The notes beneath the pieces were generated by a model that had not been told where the DNA came from, searched no databases, and saw only the letters and a list, made by a program, of their open reading frames with translations. From positions 2,604,001 through 2,668,000 of the forward strand of contig NZ_CP130720.1 in assembly GCF_035984415.1 (NCBI RefSeq): a DNA stretch of 64,000 nt. The letters are read 5' to 3'. Below, piece after piece: positions 37,228 to 44,931 of this stretch. The stretch is from Streptomyces sp. NBC_01296. Lineage in GTDB: Bacteria; Actinomycetota; Actinomycetes; Streptomycetales; Streptomycetaceae. The stretch's first letter is position 1. The number at the start of each line of letters is the position of its first letter. Both the position numbers and the translations under genes were made by a program.

Positions 37228-37941
37228 TCAGATGAGATTGCGCAGCGCCCGCTCCCGGATCATCAAGGCGGCGCGCTTCTCGGGGAGGTCGATCTCCGTG
37301 GAACAGCGGAATCCGGAGTTGAGAAAGGCTGATACGGAGGGGGTGTTGCGGATGTCCGGTTCGGCGATGACGCGTGCGCAGCGAGGGCGGTTGTCCAGCA
37401 CCAGGTTGGCGACGGCGCGCAGCAGGGCGGTGCCCAGACCGCGGCCGCGGTTCGTGCCGTCTCCGATGAGCAGGTGGATACCCGTGTCGTGGGGGCGCGC
37501 CGGGTAGTGGCGGGAGAGCGGGTCGAGGTCGGCCCGGTAGATCTCCCAGTAGCTCATCGGCGTGCCGTCGAGGAGGCCGAGGCAGGGGATGCTGTGGCCG
37601 TTCCCGTCGAGCTGGGCCTGCACGTGGGCGGCGGTGACGGCGGCGGGACCGGCGAGTTCCCAGTAGGCGGCCACCTCGGGGTCGTTCATCCAGCCGGTGA
37701 GCAGCTCCAGGTCGCGGCCGAGCCGTACGGGTTCGAGGCGGAAGGCTCCGGCCGGGGTGATGGTGGTGCCCCATCCGGCCGGGGAGTCGAGGATTTCGGC
37801 CTCGGCGAGCAGGGGCAGCAGCCGGGTGCTGAGCCGCCGTCCGGGGATGCGAATGCCGATGGTGGCGGTGGCGGTGCCGCTTGCCGTGGGGGCGGCGGTG
37901 ACGGGGTCGAGGGCGGTGGTGAAGGTGTCGGTGGAGGGCAT
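37228..37941 (-). CDS. GNAT acyltransferase (IucB/RhbD/MbtK-like)
   Basis: A 237-residue acetyl- or acyl-CoA-dependent transferase. After an N-terminal ~60 residues it carries FRLEPVRLGRDLELLTGWMN (~68-87), PEVAAYWEL, and later the acetyl-CoA loop GDGTNRGRGLGTALL (~160-174), then GFRCSTEIDLPEKRAALMI near the end. This matches the acyltransferases that acylate hydroxylamines or amines in aerobactin-, rhizobactin- and mycobactin-type siderophores. It begins 6 bp after the large synthetase stop with a poor ribosome-binding site, so translation is probably coupled. A 117-bp gap separates it from the next synthetase. Confidence 0.85.
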   Translation of the reverse strand: MPSTDTFTTALDPVTAAPTASGTATATIGIRIPGRRLSTRLLPLLAEAEILDSPAGWGTTITPAGAFRLEPVRLGRDLELLTGWMNDPEVAAYWELAGPAAVTAAHVQAQLDGNGHSIPCLGLLDGTPMSYWEIYRADLDPLSRHYPARPHDTGIHLLIGDGTNRGRGLGTALLRAVANLVLDNRPRCARVIAEPDIRNTPSVSAFLNSGFRCSTEIDLPEKRAALMIRERALRNLI

Positions 37942-37947
37942 CGGCGC

Positions 37948-40900
37948 TCAATCGTGGAGGGGGTTGGTGAGGGTGACGTAGACGGACTGGGAGTCGACGG
38001 GGCCGACGAGCTCGTCGAGGCCGCCGAGGCGGGTGAGCAGATTCGCCTTGCAGCGCAGGGTGGGTGAGTCGAGCAGCCGCGCGGGGAGCGGTCCGAGTCC
38101 GGAGGCCTTGCCGAGGAACCGGCGGAAGGCGGCGAGCAGGACGCGTTCGTCGGCGAGCCGTTGGGATCCGAAGGCGCCGATGAGGCCGAGCACGTTGTTG
38201 ATGCCGAGGTAGTAGGCGAAGCGTTCGTCGGTGACGGCGTCGGAGACGAAGGTGTCGCTGGCGCTGCCGATGCCGGGGAGCCGGCGCTCGAGTTCCGCGC
38301 GGTGGGATGCGCGGAAGTAGTAGCCCTGGTTGTCGCGGTAGCGGCCGCCCACGGGCCAGCCGGCCGGGTCGAGGAGCACCAGGGTGTTCTGCTGGTGCGC
38401 TTCGAGCGCGATCCCGGCGAGCGCGTCGAAGGCGAGGACCGGCAGGACGACGTGCTCGAGGTAGCGCAGGAACCACTCGGCGGCGACGGCGTAGGTCGGG
38501 CGTCCGGTGGTGGCGGCGAGCCGGGAGACGGTCTCGGCGAGGCGGGAGCGCATGGTGGTCCGGCCCGGCCACGGGCGGGGTGCGGTGAGTGCGGCGATGC
38601 AGACGGCGTCGTCGTGGGAACGGAAGGGGTTGTGGCGCAGCACGGCGTCGAGTCCGGGGACGGGGGTGCCGTCCGGGGCGTCGACGGCGATCCAGGCGGG
38701 GTCGCGCACGATGTCGAAGCCGGGGTGGGCCGCCTGCCACTGTTCCGCGAGTCCGGTGCGGAGCAGCCGGTGTACCTCGACACCGCGGTGGAGTTCCTTG
38801 CGGAGGTTCTCGCGGCGGGAGTTGGTGATGCGCAGGCCCAGGGAGAGCTTGAGCATCGCGGGGGTGCCGGGGCGGTGGACGGTGCGGACGGAGGAGGTGG
38901 GGTACCAGGGCTCGCCGTACGGGCCCAGGTCGTGCAGGAGCCCGGCGTCGCGGAGGGCGGCGACGGCGGGGCGCTGGAGCAGGTCGCCGGCCTGCCAGGG
39001 GTGCAGGGGAAGGGGGGTCGTGCCGTCGGGCAGCGGGAGCCCGGGGGCGAGCCGGCCGAGGAGCCGGGCGGCGGAGACGGGGCGGCCGCGTTCGGTCCAG
39101 GCGGAGTCGGTGGCGAGGGCGGAGGGTTCGACGGCGAGCCAGTGCAGGGGGAAGGAGCCGTGCAGTTCGGGTGAGTAGCGGCGTGCTTCGGTCTCGGAGA
39201 GTCCTTCGCGGCTCTTCGGGTCCGGCTGGAGGGGGTGGCCGAGGAGGAGGGACTGTTCGGCGGTGAGGAAGAGGTCGCCGGCGACGGGTTCGGGCGGGGT
39301 GGGGCGCTCGCGCCGGTCGGCGATGAACTCGGCAGTGCGACGCACCGAGTCGGCGACCCGGCCTACGAGGTCGGCCCCTCCGCGTCCGCCGCTGTCGCCC
39401 TCGCGGGCGAGCAGTGAGGCGAGGGTGACGGCGTCCACGGCCGGGGCGTGGGCGGGCGCACCTTCGAGCCGGGCGGGGGCGAAGCGGTGCCAGCCGGCCG
39501 GGGACCAGTAGCGGACGGCGACGAGCAGGGCGGTGCCGGATGCAGGGAGGGGGATGCGGAGCAGGGTTCCGACGGGCCCGTCGGGACGGCCGATGCCGTT
39601 CTCGCGGACCCAGCACCGCAGCAGGTTCTCCACCGCGGCGGCCTCGGCGGCGACGGCTGGGTCGGGGTGGTCCAACAGGTCGGGCAGCATCGCGGGTTCG
39701 GGCCCGACGGGACCGGCAGAGCCGACCCGTGCCCGAAGCGTCCCGTCCTTCTGCCGCGGCACGGTCCCTCCACCGGCCGCCGAAGCCTGCCCTCCACCGG
39801 GGGCATCAAGGCCCCCGCTCCCCGAGGCGCCCTGCGAAGCCGCCCCCTGGGAGGGCAGCGGAGCCGAGGCCACGCCCTCCGTCACGGATTCCGCGGCGAA
39901 CCCGCCGAGCCCCCCGACGCCGCCGCTGCTCCGGGGGCCACCAGGGGCACCGAGGCCGCCTGTCCCGCCCCGGCCACCGGCCGCCGAATCCGGCCACGGC
40001 ATGGCCTGCGGGGCCGAGACAGTGCCCTCCGTCACGGGCTCCGGGGCGAGCCCACCGCGGCCGTCGGCGTCGCCACTGCTTCGGGGGCCACCGGGAACGC
40101 CGAGGCCGCCCGTTCCGCCCGAGCCGCCGGCCCCGGGGGTCGGCCACGGCGTGGGCTGCGGGGCCGGTGCAGTGCCCTCCGGCACGGGCTCCTGGGAGGC
40201 CCCGCCAACGCCACTGGCGCCGCCATTCCCCGGCGATGTCCCTGCGACCTCGTCGGCCTCGCTCCCGCTGCGGCCCCACGCCCCACCGGGGGCGCCGAGG
40301 CCATGGGTTCCGCCAGGGCCGTCAGTCACCGGGGTCGGCCACCGGGCGGCCTGCAAGCCCGAGCCCAACGGGGGCTGTGGTTCCGGGACGGAGCCCGCCA
40401 ACTCCACCGGCTGCAGCCCGGGACCGCCCTGGGCGGTGGAGCCGCCGCCGCTCCCCGAATCGCCGGCACCACCTGTACCGCTCGGGCCGCCGGGAGCGCC
40501 CGGCCCGCCGGGCGCTGAGGCCGGGCCCGAGGTCGCCTGCGAACCCGAGCCCAACGGGGACTGCGGGGCGGACCCCGCCAACTCCACCGGCTGCAGCCCG
40601 GGACCGCCGCGGGTGGTGGAGCCGCCGACGCTCTCCGAATCGCCGGGAGCACCCGCCCCTGGGGTCCTGTCGACCCAACTCCCGCGCGGGCCACCGGGGG
40701 CACCCGTGCCGCGGATCTCGGGGGCAAGCCACAGGGTGGGTTGGGAGCCCGAGGACTGCGGGGGCAGAGCAGTGCCCTCTCGCTCGGGGTCCGAGGCAGA
40801 CCAACCGAAGCCGTCGGCGCCGCTGTTCCACTGGGCTCCGCGGACACCAAGGCCCTCCGTCCCTGCGACGCCGCCGCTCGGGCCGTCGGCGGGGGCCGCG

Positions 40901-43161
40901 AGGCCTGCGGTCCCCGGGGCCTGCCTGGCTTCGGAGTCTGGGCCCTGGGTCCCGCCGGCACAGCTCAGGCCTGGGCTGCCGGGCGCAGCGGGACTGCCGA
41001 TCCCTGCGGTCCCATCGGCTCGGCTCTGGAGCAAGTTCCCACTGGATCCGGCCGGACCACCGGCGGCGCGCACGCTGCGGGTTTCGGGGAACAGCCGCAG
41101 GGTGGCTTCGGAAGCCGAAACCAGGGGGCGATTCCGGGCCGGGGCGAGGCCCGCCAACTCCGGCTCCTGGATGGACCCGCCAAGGTGGGTGGCATCGCCC
41201 AGCCGCTCCGGGGCACCGGTCACGGCAACGCCACCAGACCCCGGGGGCGGCAGCCGATGGGGCTGGGACACCGAGCCCGGCAGGGGCTGCGGGGGCCGGG
41301 TCGTGCCCGCCGCCTCCCGCTCCGACGCGGCCTCCCCTAGGACGCCGGAGCCGCCGAGCCGGTCGGACTCGCCCGGGGCGCCGGTCCCGGCAGGGGCACC
41401 GGACCCGGGCGGCGACCACGGGTTGGCCGCGGACGACGCCGAGCCTGACGACTGCGGCGCGGGCTCGCCGCTCCCGGGGGCCGGCCACCCGGTGGGCTGC
41501 CGGGCTGAATCCTCTGGCTCGTGGTCCGATGCCGAGTCGCCGACCCGCGCGGGATCACCGGGGGCACCGGCCCCATGAGGCGGCCAGCGGAAGGCCGGCA
41601 GGGCCGAGCCCACCGGCTCGTGGTCCCGTGTGGAGTCACCGACCAGGGCGGGCCCGTCCGAGGCGGCGGTCCCAGGAGGCAACCGGCGGGAGGCCTGCGC
41701 GGCCGAACCCTCGGGCTCGTGGCCCGGTGTGGAGTCACCGACCGGAGCGGTCCCGTCCCAGGCTGCGGTTCCAGGAGGCAGCCGATGGGAGGCCTGCGCG
41801 ACCGAGTCTGGCCGCTGCTGGTCCGGCCCCGGGACGCCGACCGGGCCCGCGGTTCCGGGGGCCGACCGGCGGGTGGGGTACGAGGGCGGGGCAGAGCCCG
41901 AGTCCGGATTCGGGGTGGAGCCAGGGTCTGTTCTGCTCGGGGCGTCGGTGGCGGGGCGATGGTACGGGGTGTCCCGGGCGGAGCCCAACGCCTCCGGCTC
42001 CGCCACCGTGCCGCCAATGCCGGCCGGGAGCGGGCTGGCTGGGGCCGGGTCGGCAGGGGCCGCGGGCCCGGCCGGGGCGACAGGCCCGCCGGGGCCAGCA
42101 GAGGCGCCGGGCCTGCCCGGGGCTGCAGAGGCGCCGGGCCTGCCCGGGGCTGCAGAGGCGCCGGGCCTGCCCGGGGCGTCAGGCCCGCCTGGGGCGACGG
42201 TCCCGCCCAGAGTGCTCGGGGCGTCGGTGGCGGGGCGATGGTACGGGGTGTCCCGGGCGGAGCCCAACGCCTCCGGCTCCGCCACCGTGCCGCCAATGCC
42301 GGCCGGGAGCGGGCTGGCTGGGGCCGGGTCGGCAGGGGCCGCGGGCCCGCCCGGGGCGACAGGCCCGCCGGGGCCAGCAGAGGCCCCGGGCATGCCCGGG
42401 GCTGCAGAGGCGCCGGGCCTAACGGGGGCGGCAGAGGCGCCGGAACTGCCCAGTGCGGCAGAGGGATCAGGTCTGCCGGAGGCAACGGAGGCGCCGAAAC
42501 TGCCCGGGGCGGAGGCGCCGGGCCTGCCGGGGGCAGCGGGGACGCCGGGCATACCCGCGGCGGCGGAGACGACAGGCCTACCCGGGCCAGCAGACGCGCC
42601 GGGCCTTCCCAGGGCGTCAGGCCCGCCCAGGGCGACGGGTCCACCCAGGGCGGCGGTCCCGCCCAGGGCGCTCGGGGCGTCGGCGGCAGGGCCATGGTGT
42701 GGGGTGTCCTGGGCGGAGCCCGACGCCTCCGGCTCCGCCACCGGGCCGCCAGTGCCGGCCGGGAGCGGCACGGCTGGGGCAGAGGACCCGCCTGGGTCAG
42801 CAGGGGCAGATGGCCCCCCGGAAACGGCAGGAACGCCGGGCCTGCCCGGAGCGGCAGAGGCGCCGGGCCTACCGGGGGCAGCGGACGCGCCGGGCCCGCC
42901 CGGGCTGGCGGCCGCGGAGGAGCCGGGACCGCCCGGGGTGGCGGCGGAGCCGGGACCGCCCGGGGTGGCGGCGGAGCCGGGACCGCCCGGGGTGGCGGGG
43001 CCGGTGGGGGCAGGAAAGGCGGCGGGAGTGGTCAGGGGGGCCAGGAATACGGGGGGTTGGGGCGCTGCCGGGGGGTGGGGGGCCCAGGGCTCGGGCGTTC
43101 CGCCTGGGGGTGCCGGGTGGGGGGCCGGGGTGGCGGTGGCGGGGTGCTGCGAGTCGGGCAT
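37948..43161 (-). CDS. Giant NIS siderophore synthetase with ~1157-residue low-complexity N-terminus
   Basis: 1737 residues where the family norm is about 580-620. The C-terminal 580 residues (from ~1158, MLPDLLDHPD) are a standard IucA/IucC domain: PLPLHPWQAGDL (~1375), YPTSSVRTVHRPG, MLKLSLGLRITNSRRENLRK, FEAHQQNTLV-like LEAHQQNTLVLLDPAGW, and RYRDNQGYYFR. Residues ~30-1157 are Gly/Pro/Ala/Ser-rich, nearly free of cysteine, without signal peptide or membrane helix. They are built of tandem repeats with units of 33, 50, 60 and 93 codons, all in frame. One ATG start with an AAGGA site, 16 bp after the aminotransferase stop, serves the whole frame; no stop occurs in 5.2 kb. An internal start near 1158 could give a normal-sized enzyme. 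The extension is probably disordered; its role is unknown. Confidence 0.85.
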   Translation of the reverse strand: MPDSQHPATATPAPHPAPPGGTPEPWAPHPPAAPQPPVFLAPLTTPAAFPAPTGPATPGGPGSAATPGGPGSAATPGGPGSSAAASPGGPGASAAPGRPGASAAPGRPGVPAVSGGPSAPADPGGSSAPAVPLPAGTGGPVAEPEASGSAQDTPHHGPAADAPSALGGTAALGGPVALGGPDALGRPGASAGPGRPVVSAAAGMPGVPAAPGRPGASAPGSFGASVASGRPDPSAALGSSGASAAPVRPGASAAPGMPGASAGPGGPVAPGGPAAPADPAPASPLPAGIGGTVAEPEALGSARDTPYHRPATDAPSTLGGTVAPGGPDAPGRPGASAAPGRPGASAAPGRPGASAGPGGPVAPAGPAAPADPAPASPLPAGIGGTVAEPEALGSARDTPYHRPATDAPSRTDPGSTPNPDSGSAPPSYPTRRSAPGTAGPVGVPGPDQQRPDSVAQASHRLPPGTAAWDGTAPVGDSTPGHEPEGSAAQASRRLPPGTAASDGPALVGDSTRDHEPVGSALPAFRWPPHGAGAPGDPARVGDSASDHEPEDSARQPTGWPAPGSGEPAPQSSGSASSAANPWSPPGSGAPAGTGAPGESDRLGGSGVLGEAASEREAAGTTRPPQPLPGSVSQPHRLPPPGSGGVAVTGAPERLGDATHLGGSIQEPELAGLAPARNRPLVSASEATLRLFPETRSVRAAGGPAGSSGNLLQSRADGTAGIGSPAAPGSPGLSCAGGTQGPDSEARQAPGTAGLAAPADGPSGGVAGTEGLGVRGAQWNSGADGFGWSASDPEREGTALPPQSSGSQPTLWLAPEIRGTGAPGGPRGSWVDRTPGAGAPGDSESVGGSTTRGGPGLQPVELAGSAPQSPLGSGSQATSGPASAPGGPGAPGGPSGTGGAGDSGSGGGSTAQGGPGLQPVELAGSVPEPQPPLGSGLQAARWPTPVTDGPGGTHGLGAPGGAWGRSGSEADEVAGTSPGNGGASGVGGASQEPVPEGTAPAPQPTPWPTPGAGGSGGTGGLGVPGGPRSSGDADGRGGLAPEPVTEGTVSAPQAMPWPDSAAGGRGGTGGLGAPGGPRSSGGVGGLGGFAAESVTEGVASAPLPSQGAASQGASGSGGLDAPGGGQASAAGGGTVPRQKDGTLRARVGSAGPVGPEPAMLPDLLDHPDPAVAAEAAAVENLLRCWVRENGIGRPDGPVGTLLRIPLPASGTALLVAVRYWSPAGWHRFAPARLEGAPAHAPAVDAVTLASLLAREGDSGGRGGADLVGRVADSVRRTAEFIADRRERPTPPEPVAGDLFLTAEQSLLLGHPLQPDPKSREGLSETEARRYSPELHGSFPLHWLAVEPSALATDSAWTERGRPVSAARLLGRLAPGLPLPDGTTPLPLHPWQAGDLLQRPAVAALRDAGLLHDLGPYGEPWYPTSSVRTVHRPGTPAMLKLSLGLRITNSRRENLRKELHRGVEVHRLLRTGLAEQWQAAHPGFDIVRDPAWIAVDAPDGTPVPGLDAVLRHNPFRSHDDAVCIAALTAPRPWPGRTTMRSRLAETVSRLAATTGRPTYAVAAEWFLRYLEHVVLPVLAFDALAGIALEAHQQNTLVLLDPAGWPVGGRYRDNQGYYFRASHRAELERRLPGIGSASDTFVSDAVTDERFAYYLGINNVLGLIGAFGSQRLADERVLLAAFRRFLGKASGLGPLPARLLDSPTLRCKANLLTRLGGLDELVGPVDSQSVYVTLTNPLHD
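39880..40320. repeat. 150-bp (50-codon) tandem repeats in synthetase extension
   Basis: Similar segments recur at 150-bp spacing, for example CGGGGGCCACC at 39932 and 40082 followed by CCGAGGCC, with a poorer third copy to the right. They encode Gly-rich blocks of the GLGxPGGPRSSG type. The spacing is a whole number of codons. Confidence 0.75.
40385..40655. repeat. 180-bp (60-codon) repeat in synthetase extension
   Basis: The segment beginning AACTCCACCGGCTGCAGCCC occurs twice, 180 bp apart (near 40400 and 40580), encoding GGPGLQPVELAGS-type blocks. In frame. Confidence 0.8.
41480..41790. repeat. 99-bp (33-codon) tandem repeats in synthetase extension
   Basis: Three units spaced by 99 bp (marker GTGGAGTCACC at 41630 and 41729, with GCCGAGTCGCC at 41531). 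Each encodes a block of the form RLPPGTAA...VGDS...HEPEGSA. Confidence 0.8.
41934..42420. repeat. 208-bp near-perfect direct repeat in synthetase extension
   Basis: 41934-42141 and 42213-42420 differ at only about three positions and are offset by 279 bp (93 codons). A third, more diverged copy begins near 42669. The near-identity suggests a recent duplication kept in frame. Confidence 0.9.
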
Positions 43162-43177
43162 CGCGGGTCCTTGCGGG

Positions 43178-44680
43178 TCAGTGGAGCCGGCAGGCTGCGG
43201 CGGCGGTGGGGATGGCGTCGGCCAGGCGGTCCAGGACGGCGGAGGCCTGTTCGTCGGTGAGCGTCAGCGGGGGCAGGAGGCGGACGACGCTGGAGTGGCG
43301 GCCGCCTAGTTCGACGATCAGGCCGCGGTCCAGGCACTCCTGCCGGACGGCCGCGGCGAGGGCCTGCGCTGCCGTCCCGGTCTCGGGGTCGACGAGTTCG
43401 ACGCCGATCATCAGACCGCGGCCCCGTACGTCCCCGATGCAGGGATGGTCGGACGCCAGCCCGCGCAGGGCCGTCAGCATGCGCTCGCCCAGGGCCCCGG
43501 CGCGCTCGGCGAGACGGTTCTTCCGTACGTACGCCAGGGTCGCGGCCCCGGCCGCCATGGCCAGCTGGTTGCCGCGGAAGGTGCCCGCATGCGCCCCGGG
43601 GGCCCACACGTCCAGGCCCGACCGGTACACGATCACCGCCAGCGGGAGGCTGCCGCCGATCGCCTTGGACAGGACCATCACGTCCGGCACCACCCCGGCG
43701 TGGTCGACGCCCCAGAAGGCGCCGGTCCGGCCGACCCCCGTCTGCACCTCGTCGGCGATCAGCGGGATCCCCCGGGCCTCGGTGATCTCGCGCATCCGGC
43801 GCAGCCACGCGTCCGGGGCCGGGAAGACCCCGCCCTCGCCCTGCACCGGCTCCACGAGCATCGCCGCGGGCGTCGGCACCCCGCCCTTCGGGTCGTCCAG
43901 CAGGCTCTCCGTCCAACGGGCCCCGAGCCGGGCGCCCTCGGGGCCGCCGACCCCGAACGGGCAGCGGAAGTCCTGCGGGAACGGCAGCCGGGTCACCCGT
44001 ACGTCCTGGGCTCCGCCCGAGGCTCCCAGGGCCCCGGCGGTCATCCCGTGGTAGGCCCCGGTGAAGGCGAGCAGCCCCGAGCGCCCCGTGGCGGTGCGGA
44101 CCAGCTTGAGCGCGGCCTCCACCGCATCCGTACCGGCGGGCCCGCAGAACTGGATGCGGGCGTCGGCCGCCAGAGCGGGCGGGAGGCAGGCGAACAGCTC
44201 GGTGGTGAAAGCGTCCTTGACCGGCGTCGCGAGGTCCAGGACGTGCAGCGGCGCTCCGGAGTCGAGGACGCCCCGGACGGCTTCGAGCACCACCGGGTGG
44301 TTGTGCCCCAGCGCGAGAGTGCCCGCGCCGGAGAGGCAGTCCAGGTAGCGCCGCCCGTCCGCGCCCTCGATCGTCAGCCCGCGGGCGCGCACCGGAACGA
44401 TGGGCAGCGAGCGCGCGTACGTCCGGGCGGCGGACTCCCGCAACGCCTGCCGGCGCAGGATGCCCTCCGCCGCGACCGGCCCGCCGGGCCCCGCCGGCCC
44501 CGCTCCCCGGCTCCCCTGCGGCGGAACCTCCAAAGGCACCTCAAGCACCTCAAGCACCTCGAGCACCTCAGACACCGGAGACGCCTGAGGTACCTGCGCT
44601 GCGGCCGCGCCCTGCTCGGTCAAAGCCACGACTGTCGGACCTCCCGCACGGACTGCTCCATCGGATTGCGCCTCGAACAT
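43178..44680 (-). CDS. Diaminobutyrate-type aminotransferase (class III, PLP)
   Basis: A 500-residue class III aminotransferase, most like diaminobutyrate--2-oxoglutarate aminotransferases (RhbA/DabA type), which make 2,4-diaminobutyrate from aspartate semialdehyde and glutamate. Marks: YLDCLSGAGTLALGHNHPVV (~125-144), AFTGAYHGMTAGALG, LIADEVQTGVGRTG (~305), and the PLP lysine near residue 337 (VMVLSKAIGGSLPLAV). The first ~95 residues are an extra low-complexity region with a Glu-Val-Leu repeat (EVLEVLEVLEVPLEV). The ATG follows GGGGGAG. First gene of the NIS operon: it should supply the diamine building block. No iron box was seen in the 250-bp region upstream. Confidence 0.88.
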   Translation of the reverse strand: MFEAQSDGAVRAGGPTVVALTEQGAAAAQVPQASPVSEVLEVLEVLEVPLEVPPQGSRGAGPAGPGGPVAAEGILRRQALRESAARTYARSLPIVPVRARGLTIEGADGRRYLDCLSGAGTLALGHNHPVVLEAVRGVLDSGAPLHVLDLATPVKDAFTTELFACLPPALAADARIQFCGPAGTDAVEAALKLVRTATGRSGLLAFTGAYHGMTAGALGASGGAQDVRVTRLPFPQDFRCPFGVGGPEGARLGARWTESLLDDPKGGVPTPAAMLVEPVQGEGGVFPAPDAWLRRMREITEARGIPLIADEVQTGVGRTGAFWGVDHAGVVPDVMVLSKAIGGSLPLAVIVYRSGLDVWAPGAHAGTFRGNQLAMAAGAATLAYVRKNRLAERAGALGERMLTALRGLASDHPCIGDVRGRGLMIGVELVDPETGTAAQALAAAVRQECLDRGLIVELGGRHSSVVRLLPPLTLTDEQASAVLDRLADAIPTAAAACRLH

Positions 44681-44931
44681 GAACGCTGCTCCCCCATCCC
44701 CCGTACGTACCAACGACGGTGGCGGCGGCGGATCACGGGTGGACCCAAGATCCTTGTCCCGCTCGGACTTCGGGGCGCCCTTCCAGGACCGGAACCGCGG
44801 CCCCGGGCTGCGCCGTCCCCAACGGCAGCGGCATAGTGGGGTGCTGCGCTCGGCGGCACGCACCTCGCGTGCCCCGTGCACCTCAACTGCACCGCGTCTC
44901 ACGCCCAGAATTCACCAGGGGGATTCACGAC

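Noticed and set aside
37948..39690. Treating the large synthetase as two genes with a break near residue 1158
   Set aside because: No stop codon separates them, the only good ribosome-binding site is at the far upstream ATG, and the repeats keep frame. An additional internal start is not excluded.
39880..42790. CRISPR-like array
   Set aside because: Repeats are long, degenerate, codon-periodic and inside a gene; there are no short palindromic repeats with unique spacers and no cas genes.
39533..43309. Several 550-960-codon open frames on the plus strand across the synthetase extension
   Set aside because: GC-rich repeats with units divisible by three keep many frames open. Only the minus frame joins a recognisable enzyme domain and has a start with a ribosome-binding site.
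44681..44931. Iron box (DmdR/IdeR site) upstream of the siderophore operon
   Set aside because: Looked for the 19-bp TTAGGTTAGGCTAACCTAA-type palindrome by eye; no acceptable match.
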